From CAZNVB01 sp964651495 (lineage in GTDB: Bacteria > Acidobacteriota > Aminicenantia > Aminicenantales > UBA8522), in NCBI GenBank assembly GCA_964651495.1, contig CAZYWP010000063.1:1-16769 (forward strand): DNA of 16,769 nt. The letters are read 5' to 3'. Shown here one piece after another: positions 6,608-12,704 of this stretch. A program made the translations under genes and the position numbers. The notes below the pieces were generated by a model, which was not told the DNA's origin, searched no databases, and worked only from the letters and a program-made list of their open reading frames with translations. Each line of letters starts with the position of its first letter. The first letter of the stretch is position 1.

Positions 6608-7168
6608 TTATTTTCTCAATCTTAGCTCAATTTTTTCTTTCTTTGCTTTCAACTCTAATAGATCAATAACCAGCTTTATTTTTCCCTTTATTTCCATATC
6701 TTGGTTTTTTATTTTATTATTTATTTGTTCGATAATCTCATTTAAATCAGGGAGTTTTAGAAGATTCACAGCAAGGCAATAAAAACCCTTTCTTCTACCA
6801 TCATTGTAATTTTTAATTAAGTATTCAAGAATATTGACTTTCTCATTCAACTCTTTTTGGTATTTGGCAAGACCAGTTTCATTCGCTTTTTTAAAATCAG
6901 ATAAAACATTTCTGTAGGTAATAAAAGAATCCAATTTGCTTGGTTCTTTATATCTATCACAAGGATATGAAGAACACTGAAAGCAATATTCAACATTATC
7001 ATGTTTTTTATTACATGAAATAACAGCACAAGACGGATGTTTCAAATGGAAATTTTTCCCTCCACATCCAGGACATTTTGATATGCCATCAGTCTGATAA
7101 CGTGGACAAAGGCCACAATTTAGTCCACATAATGAGAATAAGGAATATTTCCTGATAGATCTAATCAT
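6608..7168 (-). CDS. DUF3795 cysteine-rich protein
   Basis: A 186-residue protein. Its first 73 residues hold ten cysteines in the DUF3795 pattern: CGLNCGLCPRY (14-24), CPGCG (32-36), Cys47, Cys52, CFQC (62-65) and PC (69-70). These probably bind zinc or an iron-sulfur cluster; the function of the family is unknown. The C-terminal half is lysine-rich and helical. The ATG follows GGAAGGAT (7174-7181 on this strand) at good spacing, and the frame looks intact. Base composition is far more AT-rich, with A/T-ending codons, than the flanking genes. With scraps of a transposase on one side and an integrase on the other, this points to recent acquisition. Confidence 0.85.
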   Translation of the reverse strand: MIRSIRKYSLFSLCGLNCGLCPRYQTDGISKCPGCGGKNFHLKHPSCAVISCNKKHDNVEYCFQCSSYPCDRYKEPSKLDSFITYRNVLSDFKKANETGLAKYQKELNEKVNILEYLIKNYNDGRRKGFYCLAVNLLKLPDLNEIIEQINNKIKNQDMEIKGKIKLVIDLLELKAKKEKIELRLRK

Positions 7169-7197
7169 TTTTTATCCTTCCAATGCGGGATTGCGTA

Positions 7198-7219
7198 CAA
7201 CTCGTTTTTAGACGAATTG
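7198..7219 (-). repeat. Inverted repeat in the DUF3795 leader
   Basis: CAACTCGT (7198-7205) and ACGAATTG (7212-7219) form an 8-base stem with one mismatch (a G-U pair in the minus-strand RNA) around a 6-base loop. It lies between the TATAAT box and the ATG of the DUF3795 gene. It could be an operator or an RNA hairpin in the leader. Confidence 0.3.
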
Positions 7220-7246
7220 TTTTCGGAATATCATTTAATATGGCAT

Positions 7247-7252
7247 ATTATA
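7247..7252 (-). promoter_or_regulatory. Possible -10 box for the DUF3795 gene
   Basis: A perfect TATAAT on the minus strand lies about 80 bases upstream of the DUF3795 start. No good -35 box is seen at 16-18 bases. In a stretch this AT-rich the match is weak evidence. Confidence 0.3.
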
Positions 7253-7288
7253 CGAAGACATATTAATCTCTGATCGTATATAAACTAA

Positions 7289-7471
7289 CAACATTCTACT
7301 ATTTTTCAAGCAATTAGGCGAAAACATCTGGACCAAACAGAGCGCGAGATCAAAATTAGAAATTACAGCCCTAAAACCATAAAAAGCTACCTTTATGGCC
7401 GACGAGAATATTTTGCCTTCAAAAAGGAAAATTTAGAAATACTAAACCAGGATAGCATCAGGGATTTCACG
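7289..7471 (+). pseudogene. Tyrosine integrase, N-terminal fragment
   Basis: After TAA at 7286-7288 a frame without an ATG reads QTEREIKIRNYSPKTIKSY and then LYGRREYFAFKKENLE, ending near QDSIRDF. This is the SAM-like core-binding N-terminal domain of phage/XerC-type tyrosine recombinases (SPKTIKSY is its signature). The catalytic domain with the R-H-R-Y residues is absent: similarity stops near 7471, where the base composition returns to GC-rich. The fragment is inert. It shares the AT-rich composition of the adjacent DUF3795 gene, so both may come from the same mobile element. Confidence 0.6.
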
Positions 7472-7491
7472 ACCAGGGCCACTCTCCGCTC

Positions 7492-7575
7492 CGGGCGGGA
7501 GTGGAAGTCGGCGAACGCTGCGTGCTGGGGATGAACTATCGGATGAACGAGCTGACCGGCGCCGTGATCTCAGGA
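7492..7575 (+). pseudogene. DegT/DnrJ/EryC1 aminotransferase scrap
   Basis: In one frame (codon start 7501) the sequence reads VGERCVLGMNYRMNELTGAV. The NYRMNELTGAV part is the characteristic segment after the PLP-lysine region of DegT/DnrJ/EryC1/StrS sugar aminotransferases. Only about 25 residues are recognisable, bounded by the integrase fragment on the left and the stop of the prolyl isomerase gene (7593) on the right. It is a junction relic with no coding capacity of its own. The match is from memory of the family and is short. Confidence 0.45.
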
Positions 7576-7592
7576 TGGACGTCGAGCGGATT

Positions 7593-8531
7593 TTATTCCA
7601 GACGCTTGATGATGTGCCAGCCGTATTTGGAGCTTTTGGGATCATAAACGGCCAGGCCGATGCCGCCGACGGGCAAACCGAAGCTCACCTCGCCGAAGCT
7701 CCAGACCATCCCGGCCCGCGAATATTCTTTCTTCTCCTTGAGAAGTTCGAGGCCGAAGTTCGCCATCCGGTAAATGCCGGGATACTCATCGTTTGTGTAG
7801 TTCTTGACCAGCAAATCGAAATCCTCGCCTTTTTTCGCCCGCTCGAAAATCTCCAGGGCAAGGGCATGGGCTTCTTCCTGGCTGCGCGTCACTTTCTCTT
7901 CGGGGACCGAACCTTTGAACGCGATCAAAACATGCTGGACGGCGACCCGGTCCGGGCCGGTTGGCCTCCCGACGGAGATAATTCTGACCGGCGGGCGGAG
8001 GAGCTGGCCTTCGCAAGGCGACTGCTGGATCTTCTTCACCTTGTCCATCCCATTGACCACCCTGCCGAAAGCGGCGAACCCCTGGCCGTCCTTGTTGCGT
8101 TTGCCGCCGAAGTCGAGCTCAGGCTGGTCGCCGACGCAGATAAAGAAGCTCGAGGTGGCCGAATCCGGGGCGGCTCTACCCATGGAAATCGCCCCATCCA
8201 CGTGCTTCAACCCCGTCACTGATGTTCTTTCGAGGGAAATCGGGGCGAAGCATTTTTCCGCGGGGAGCAACCCGCCCTGAATGACCTCGATCTTCACCTC
8301 GTCTGTGGGCTGGTTAGCTATCGTCACGGTCCTGTGGAAGACCGCGTCGTCGTAGCGCTTGGCATCGACATATCTCAGAAAGTTCGCCGCGGTCACGGGG
8401 GCCTTGTCTTTATAAATTTCGACGACGATGACCCCCATTTCGGTCCGGATATAAACGATGGGATCTTGGGCGGCCGGGAACGCTAAAGCCGCCGCCATCA
8501 GAAGGGCCGCCAGGAGTATGAATTTCTTCAT
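7593..8531 (-). CDS. Exported cyclophilin-parvulin fusion prolyl isomerase
   Basis: A 312-residue protein with a Sec signal peptide (residues 1-21, ending FPAAQ). Residues about 25-190 form a cyclophilin-type domain: Gly33-Val-Ile-Val-Val-Glu, FHR with the active-site arginine (67), IQGG with the conserved glutamine (85), SSFFI and FAAFGRVVNGMD (152-163). Residues about 196-312 form a parvulin-like (PpiC) domain: VQHVLIAF, RSQEEAHALALEIFERAKKG, EDFDLLVKNYT and a final YGWHIIKRLE. Both catalyse cis-trans isomerisation of prolyl bonds, here on exported proteins. An insertion between FHR and IQGG departs from ordinary bacterial cyclophilins. The ATG at 8531 is preceded by AAGGAGG; a longer frame upstream is unlikely. 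It lies 59 bases downstream of the serine hydrolase gene, probably in one operon. Confidence 0.88.
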   Translation of the reverse strand: MKKFILLAALLMAAALAFPAAQDPIVYIRTEMGVIVVEIYKDKAPVTAANFLRYVDAKRYDDAVFHRTVTIANQPTDEVKIEVIQGGLLPAEKCFAPISLERTSVTGLKHVDGAISMGRAAPDSATSSFFICVGDQPELDFGGKRNKDGQGFAAFGRVVNGMDKVKKIQQSPCEGQLLRPPVRIISVGRPTGPDRVAVQHVLIAFKGSVPEEKVTRSQEEAHALALEIFERAKKGEDFDLLVKNYTNDEYPGIYRMANFGLELLKEKKEYSRAGMVWSFGEVSFGLPVGGIGLAVYDPKSSKYGWHIIKRLE

Positions 8532-8590
8532 CGAGAACCTCCTTAGTTCGAGCTCACGGGTTGAAAATAAAACATACGCCAGACGAGAAA

Positions 8591-9997
8591 TCAGCGCGGC
8601 AGCCAGGCCCGGATCTGCTGGGCCACGCGCATTGCCGCCGGCGGGCTGAGGTTGGCCATGACTACGATCGTCAGGTCGCGCTCGGGCATCCATTCGAGAG
8701 CCGCATTGATTCCCGGGGCGCCGCCGGCGATGCCCATGCCCCCGCGCAATTCCTCTCCTGCCGAACCGTAAAGTCCCTTCTCCAGGGCGACCGTGTACTT
8801 GAAAAGGTCGCGGGCCGTGGAGTAACCGCCCCCGGCTGAACTCCCCTTTCCCGGCAGAGTGTCGTAGTTCGTTTTCCAGGACGATCCATCACGGACGTAG
8901 CCGAACGCACGGTTGGGCACCTCGGCGGCCTTCGGGATCCAGTCCGAATCCGTCATGCCGGCCGGCTTGAAAATGTTGTCGCGGATGTAGCTGTAGTAAT
9001 CGAGACCCGTGACCTTTTCGATGATCAGGCCGAGCACGATGTAGCCGCCGTTCGAGTAGCGGTTGCCCTTGCCCGGCGTGAACTCGAGGGGCAGGTCGGC
9101 GAAAAGCGGCAGGTAGTCGGCCAGGGTCAGGATCTTCTCCTTATCGGCCGCATCGTAGCGGTCGCCGAAGAAATCTCCTATTCCCGAGCTCATCTCGAGA
9201 AGATGGCGGATCGTCACCCGGGCGGCAGCGTCCTTGTTCGGGTACTCAGGAAGAAATTTCCCGATCGTATCGTCGAGCGAGAGCTTCTTTTCCGCGGCGA
9301 GCTTGCGGATGGCCAAGCCGGTGAAGGATTTGTTGATCGACCCGATGTTGAATTTGGTATCAATCCTGTTCGGGATTTTCTTTTCCCGGTCGGCATAGCC
9401 AAAGGCCTCTTTGAAAACGGGCACTCCGTTCCTGGCGATGAGGATGACGCCGGAAAAATCCCCGGCCTCCAAGGCTTTGTTAGCGTAGTTCCTTAGGGAA
9501 GCGAAGAGCTCGGCATCGTCCTGCTTGGGGTCGGGTTTGGGGCCTTCGTCCTCCTGGCCTCCGGAGGGCTGAATGCGGATCCCGAGAAGTCCGAACGGTT
9601 CGGCGTCTTCGAACTCGAAGTCGAGCCGGAGAAGCCGGCCTCTCTGGTCCTGGGCGGCGACAGCGATCAAGTTCGGACGCGTATCAATGACTTTCTGGGG
9701 CGTGAGACTGCCGAGCTGGCCGCGCATCTGTCGATAGCGGTCGAGGCGGACCTGGATCGGCATCCTCTGCGACGAGCTCTGGGCGCTGAACTTGTCTAAG
9801 AAATCCTTCATCGCCTCCTCACCCGCGTTGAAAGCCTTGAAGTAGGCCTCGACGGCTTTGCCGGCGGGTGTTTCAGGTAGCTGGGGCCCGGGCGATTGGG
9901 CAGATGTTTGGGCACGGTCGAAACGGGCATCGTCGGCCTGGAGACATACGGACGCGAGCAGAAGAGCAAGGGCCACAGTCTTAATCCTGTTTTTCAA
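8591..9997 (-). CDS. Exported serine hydrolase, beta-lactamase/S12 family
   Basis: A 468-residue protein with a signal peptide (about 1-21). A small domain (about 46-143, DUF3887/NTF2-like in appearance) and a low-complexity linker rich in D, P and Q come before the class C beta-lactamase-like domain from about 165. Ser220-Ile-Asn-Lys223 is the S-x-x-K nucleophile motif and Tyr314-Ser-Asn316 the Y-x-N motif. The third motif (KTG, or HxG/GHGG in esterase-type members) appears as GIAGGAPG, lacking Lys or His. Family members include penicillin-binding esterases and D-aminopeptidases; the substrate is unknown. The start is TTG at 9997: AGGAGG (10005-10010) sits 7 bases ahead of it, whereas the ATG at 10002 is one base from that motif and leads to an immediate stop. 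Confidence 0.88.
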   Translation of the reverse strand: MKNRIKTVALALLLASVCLQADDARFDRAQTSAQSPGPQLPETPAGKAVEAYFKAFNAGEEAMKDFLDKFSAQSSSQRMPIQVRLDRYRQMRGQLGSLTPQKVIDTRPNLIAVAAQDQRGRLLRLDFEFEDAEPFGLLGIRIQPSGGQEDEGPKPDPKQDDAELFASLRNYANKALEAGDFSGVILIARNGVPVFKEAFGYADREKKIPNRIDTKFNIGSINKSFTGLAIRKLAAEKKLSLDDTIGKFLPEYPNKDAAARVTIRHLLEMSSGIGDFFGDRYDAADKEKILTLADYLPLFADLPLEFTPGKGNRYSNGGYIVLGLIIEKVTGLDYYSYIRDNIFKPAGMTDSDWIPKAAEVPNRAFGYVRDGSSWKTNYDTLPGKGSSAGGGYSTARDLFKYTVALEKGLYGSAGEELRGGMGIAGGAPGINAALEWMPERDLTIVVMANLSPPAAMRVAQQIRAWLPR

Positions 9998-10042
9998 AGC
10001 ATCACCTCCTGGAGTTCACGGCAAATCGATAGTCAGATCCAC

Positions 10043-10055
10043 CGCTATTATAGCG
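10043..10055 (-). promoter_or_regulatory. -10 box inside a perfect palindrome
   Basis: CGCTAT-T-ATAGCG is a perfect 13-base palindrome. Its minus-strand reading contains TATAAT (forward 10047-10052), about 50 bases upstream of the serine hydrolase start. No good -35 box is seen at the normal distance. Overlap of operator-like symmetry with the -10 box matches the arrangement at the cytochrome gene. Confidence 0.4.
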
Positions 10056-10110
10056 AAACGTCGGGCGACCAGAAATCGTTGCGATTAAAGAGGCTATTGC
10101 TGAATCCAAG

Positions 10111-10695
10111 TCAAAACACCGGAAGGCCGCGGGTCGCCTGGTCCGACCAGCCCCTCTTTCCCTCGTAGTGGCCCTTGAAGTCATGATCCACCAGCTCGAT
10201 GGCTGTCAGCCACTTGCACCATTTGTAGGCGTACTTGCCCTCCGCTACGACACGCAGGGGATAGCCATGGTCGGCCGTGAGCGGCTGCCCATTCATTTCA
10301 TAGGCCAGAATAAACCGATCCGGCTCAGCGCTGACCTCCTCGACGAACAGGTCCGTAGTGAACCCTTCTCCCCCGAAAAGAGCGACTTTGAAGGCGGCGG
10401 GATTCGGCTCTACGGCCTCGAGGATATCCAACAGCTGAACGCCATTCACCCGCACTCGACCCCAATGGACCCGAGTCATGCACTGAAGAACGAAGATGTC
10501 CGAGACCGGCGCGAAGGACTCCCGGATCTGCCGGAGCGAGAAGGTCCGGGGACGGCCGATCAGGCCTCGGACTTCCAGGGCATAGGTCTCCGGCCGCGTC
10601 TGCCACTGCCTGAGCGCCGGGGGTTCGCCGAAGATGTGATAGACAAACAAGTCCTCAACCGGAGTGATCGCGTCCGAGTCATCGGGTAACCGCAT
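10111..10695 (-). CDS. Sulfite-oxidase-like molybdopterin oxidoreductase
   Basis: A 194-residue protein of the sulfite oxidase/YedY (MsrP) superfamily. Evidence is the central pattern YALEVRGLIGRP (38-49), the cysteine in LQCMTRVHWG (Cys72, expected molybdenum ligand), NGVQLLDIL, LAYEMNGQPLTADHGYPLRVVAEGKYAYKWCKWL and a final GYW-like end. It lacks a Tat signal, so it looks cytoplasmic, like the short sulfite-oxidase-like proteins, rather than an exported MsrP. The substrate is unknown. A longer frame begins at ATG 10773, but the promoter of the divergent NUDIX gene (10767-10796) overlaps that start. The extra sequence is unlike the family, so the start at 10695 is preferred, although no clear Shine-Dalgarno sequence precedes it. 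Confidence 0.82.
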   Translation of the reverse strand: MRLPDDSDAITPVEDLFVYHIFGEPPALRQWQTRPETYALEVRGLIGRPRTFSLRQIRESFAPVSDIFVLQCMTRVHWGRVRVNGVQLLDILEAVEPNPAAFKVALFGGEGFTTDLFVEEVSAEPDRFILAYEMNGQPLTADHGYPLRVVAEGKYAYKWCKWLTAIELVDHDFKGHYEGKRGWSDQATRGLPVF

Positions 10696-10766
10696 CGTCT
10701 GACTGAGTTTACAACAAAGCCAGCGCCGCGGCCAGCCTCCGGCGACGTTCTTCGTTTGTTGCTGCC

Positions 10767-10796
10767 TTGACATCTTTCGCCGTCTTCCATTATCTT
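10767..10796 (+). promoter_or_regulatory. Promoter of the NUDIX-radical SAM unit
   Basis: A perfect TTGACA (10767-10772), an 18-base spacer and TATCTT (10791-10796). Transcription would start near 10803, giving a 25-base leader before the ATG at 10828. Confidence 0.5.
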
Positions 10797-10827
10797 AGCC
10801 CTTACCGAAGTTCATCATCCACGAAGA

Positions 10828-11391
10828 ATGAAGCCCGGGAAACCTTCTCCGAAATCGCCCTCCGCCCGCCGAAATCTCATCACCGTCGATGAGGCGGGCC
10901 TGGTTTTGGGAACAGCCGATAAAGACAGGTGCCATTCCCAAGGGGGCATCCTGCACAGCGCCTTCCTGGCCATGATTTTCGACCGCCAAGAGCGCCTTCT
11001 CCAGGCCAGAAGAAGCCGGCACAAAAGACTGTGGCCCCTTTTCTGGGACGGGACGGTGGCCGGGCATTTTTATCCCGGGGAAGACCGCGAAGAGGCCGTG
11101 AAAAAAAGAATCGTCGAAGAAATTGGCCTGGCCTGCGACGGCCTCCGCTACCTGTTCCGATTTTCTTATCAAGCACGCTATCGGGACATCGGGGTCGAGA
11201 GAGAGGTCTGTCACGTCTACTCCGCCGCCGGGATCGATGGCCGGGAGATCGCCCTCAATGCCCGAGAGGTTTCCGAATGGAGATTCCTCGAGATCCCCCG
11301 GACAGCCGAGCTCGTCACCGCCGAGACCGAGGACTTTACGCCCTGGTTCTTGCTCGCTTTCCGTCAGGGCAGGGGAACCGGGTTCATCTAA
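10828..11391 (+). CDS. Idi-like NUDIX protein lacking the catalytic cysteine
   Basis: A 187-residue protein aligned by eye to type 1 isopentenyl diphosphate isomerase. Landmarks are CHSQGGILHSAF (His36 and His43 as metal ligands), KRLWPLFWDGTVAGH (His80), the NUDIX-like helix GEDREEAVKKRIVEEIG (84-100), FSYQA, and ERE (Glu124, Glu126). The metal site of Idi is therefore retained, but the position of the catalytic cysteine (NSVCGH in E. coli) is Ala78. Isomerase activity on isopentenyl diphosphate is unlikely. It is better viewed as an Idi/YfcD-type NUDIX hydrolase acting on a diphosphate of unknown identity. The stop is followed 4 bases later by the possible start of the radical SAM gene, a clear operon arrangement. 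Confidence 0.82.
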   Translation: MKPGKPSPKSPSARRNLITVDEAGLVLGTADKDRCHSQGGILHSAFLAMIFDRQERLLQARRSRHKRLWPLFWDGTVAGHFYPGEDREEAVKKRIVEEIGLACDGLRYLFRFSYQARYRDIGVEREVCHVYSAAGIDGREIALNAREVSEWRFLEIPRTAELVTAETEDFTPWFLLAFRQGRGTGFI

Positions 11392-11395
11392 AGAG

Positions 11396-12508
11396 ATGCT
11401 GGACATCAAGCTCAAACTCAAGCCCGGACACTGCTCGGAGAGGGTCTGGATGGCTCCATCTCCTCTTCGCGTTCTCTTCTGGAATCTGACTTATGCCTGC
11501 GACTTTCATTGCGGCATCTGTTTCACGGATGCGGGAACTGCACGGGAAGATGAACTGACCACCCCTGAGGCCCTGGATTTCGTCCGTAAAGCGGCTCAGG
11601 CGGGCATCCGGGACATGCTCATCTCTGGAGGCGAGCCGTTTCTGCGCCAGGATATCCTGCCCATCCTCTCCCGGATGGCCGAGCTCGGCCTTACAGCGCG
11701 CATCGCTTCCAACGGCAGCCTCCTGACCGCCGGCCTGCTGACCCGGCTCAAGCGTGAAACTCTCACCAAGTCATTTCAGATCAGCCTGGACACCATCGAC
11801 CCCTCCATCTATCCGCGCCTGCACGGGACATCCGCGGGAACGCTTCCCCTCGTCCTCGGTAACCTAAGACTCATCCAGGACTGCGGGTTTCACACCACTG
11901 TCTCCGTCCGCCTCACTCCGGAAACGCTCCCCGGAATTCCCGACCTTCTTGATTTCGCCTCTCAGGAAGGATGGGCGACCGTGACCATCCACTGCCCTGT
12001 CCACACCAGGCGCATCCGCGACGCCTTTTCCCAGGACGAGGATTTCCTATCTCTTCTTCAGCCTGTCCTCGAGCATTTCTGCCGTCTGCCGCAGCACTGG
12101 CTCATCGAGACTTACATCCCCTGGGCTGAGTACCATCCTGTGATGCAGAAGCTCAGGCAGAAGGTCCGGGTCGTCCACCGGGGCTGCGCCGCAGGCCGCG
12201 ACCGTTTGACCGTTAGTCCCGCGGGATGGCTTTCTCCCTGTGTTTGCCTGGACGTCCCCTCCGCCTACATCGGAAACGTCCGTCGGGACGACCTCGGGGA
12301 GAGTTTTTCGCAATCCCCCCTTTGCCGGATGCTCCGCCAGCCGGAGGACCACGGCATCTGCAGAGACTGCGCTCATGTCAAGCGGTGCGGGGGCGGCTGC
12401 CGGGCGGCGGCCTATTCTCTCACCGGCCGGCTCGACGGCCAGGACAGGTCCTGCCCCGTCTGGAAACGGCAGCTGTCAAAGGTAGCCGTACTTGGTGACG
12501 ACCACTGA
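11396..12508 (+). CDS. Radical SAM/SPASM enzyme
   Basis: A 370-residue protein with the radical SAM cluster motif CDFHCGIC (Cys35, 39, 42), the SAM-binding GGEP (78-81), and a complete C-terminal SPASM pattern. The pattern is Cys264-x17-Cys282, then Cys322-x2-Cys325-x5-Cys331-x3-Cys335 and Cys353, expected to hold two auxiliary [4Fe-4S] clusters. SPASM enzymes commonly modify peptides or proteins (PqqE, anSME, AlbA) and sometimes small molecules. No precursor peptide was identified with confidence next to it. ATG 11396, 4 bases after the NUDIX stop, and ATG 11450, with GGAGAGG 6 bases ahead, are both possible starts; the second would remove 18 residues and keeps all motifs. The last residues, after Cys353, look non-conserved. 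Confidence 0.88.
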   Translation: MLDIKLKLKPGHCSERVWMAPSPLRVLFWNLTYACDFHCGICFTDAGTAREDELTTPEALDFVRKAAQAGIRDMLISGGEPFLRQDILPILSRMAELGLTARIASNGSLLTAGLLTRLKRETLTKSFQISLDTIDPSIYPRLHGTSAGTLPLVLGNLRLIQDCGFHTTVSVRLTPETLPGIPDLLDFASQEGWATVTIHCPVHTRRIRDAFSQDEDFLSLLQPVLEHFCRLPQHWLIETYIPWAEYHPVMQKLRQKVRVVHRGCAAGRDRLTVSPAGWLSPCVCLDVPSAYIGNVRRDDLGESFSQSPLCRMLRQPEDHGICRDCAHVKRCGGGCRAAAYSLTGRLDGQDRSCPVWKRQLSKVAVLGDDH

Positions 12509-12558
12509 GTCCGGCCCGATCTGGAAAACCATGGCCAGGGAGGCTCTCTGGGGGCGAC

Positions 12559-12593
12559 GGCGGGGGTGAACCGCGACAGGACCAGCCCCCGCC
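12559..12593 (+). terminator. GC-rich hairpin after the radical SAM gene
   Basis: GGCGGGGG (12559-12566) pairs perfectly with CCCCCGCC (12586-12593) over a 19-base loop, about 50 bases after the radical SAM stop. No T-run follows, so it is an atypical terminator at best. It may instead stabilise the 3' end of the transcript. Confidence 0.4.
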
Positions 12594-12629
12594 ACGGAAT
12601 TAGAGCTGCTGGTCCGGGCCCATCATTTC

Positions 12630-12658
12630 TTGTTCCCCCATAAGGCGTATGTTAGAAT
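12630..12658 (+). promoter_or_regulatory. Promoter of the sugar-oxidoreductase operon
   Basis: TTGTTC (12630-12635), a 17-base spacer and TAGAAT (12653-12658) lie about 45 bases ahead of the first gene of the right-hand operon. The spacing is ideal and the -10 box matches at five of six positions. Confidence 0.45.
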
Positions 12659-12704
12659 ACGCGCATCATTTTTCTGATGAAGATAGTCATCGTGGGGAGG
12701 AAAC

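Noticed and set aside
7575..8222. 215-codon plus-strand frame opposite the prolyl isomerase gene
   Set aside because: It is an antisense shadow of a gene with two recognised domains, a signal peptide and a strong ribosome site.
10000..10002. ATG ahead of the serine hydrolase
   Set aside because: It lies one base after the Shine-Dalgarno sequence and its frame ends after two codons; the TTG at 9997 opens the real gene.
10696..10773. N-terminal extension of the molybdopterin protein to ATG 10773
   Set aside because: The added 26 residues are unlike the family, contain no Tat signal, and overlap the divergent promoter.
11123..11395. Upstream extension of the radical SAM frame to 11123
   Set aside because: It overlaps most of the NUDIX gene out of frame and adds low-complexity Ser/Pro/Arg sequence. 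Starts at 11396 or 11450 fit better.
10929..11489. Plus-strand frame shifted against the NUDIX and radical SAM genes
   Set aside because: The sequence is rich in Arg, Pro and Gly with no motif, and both real genes explain the region.
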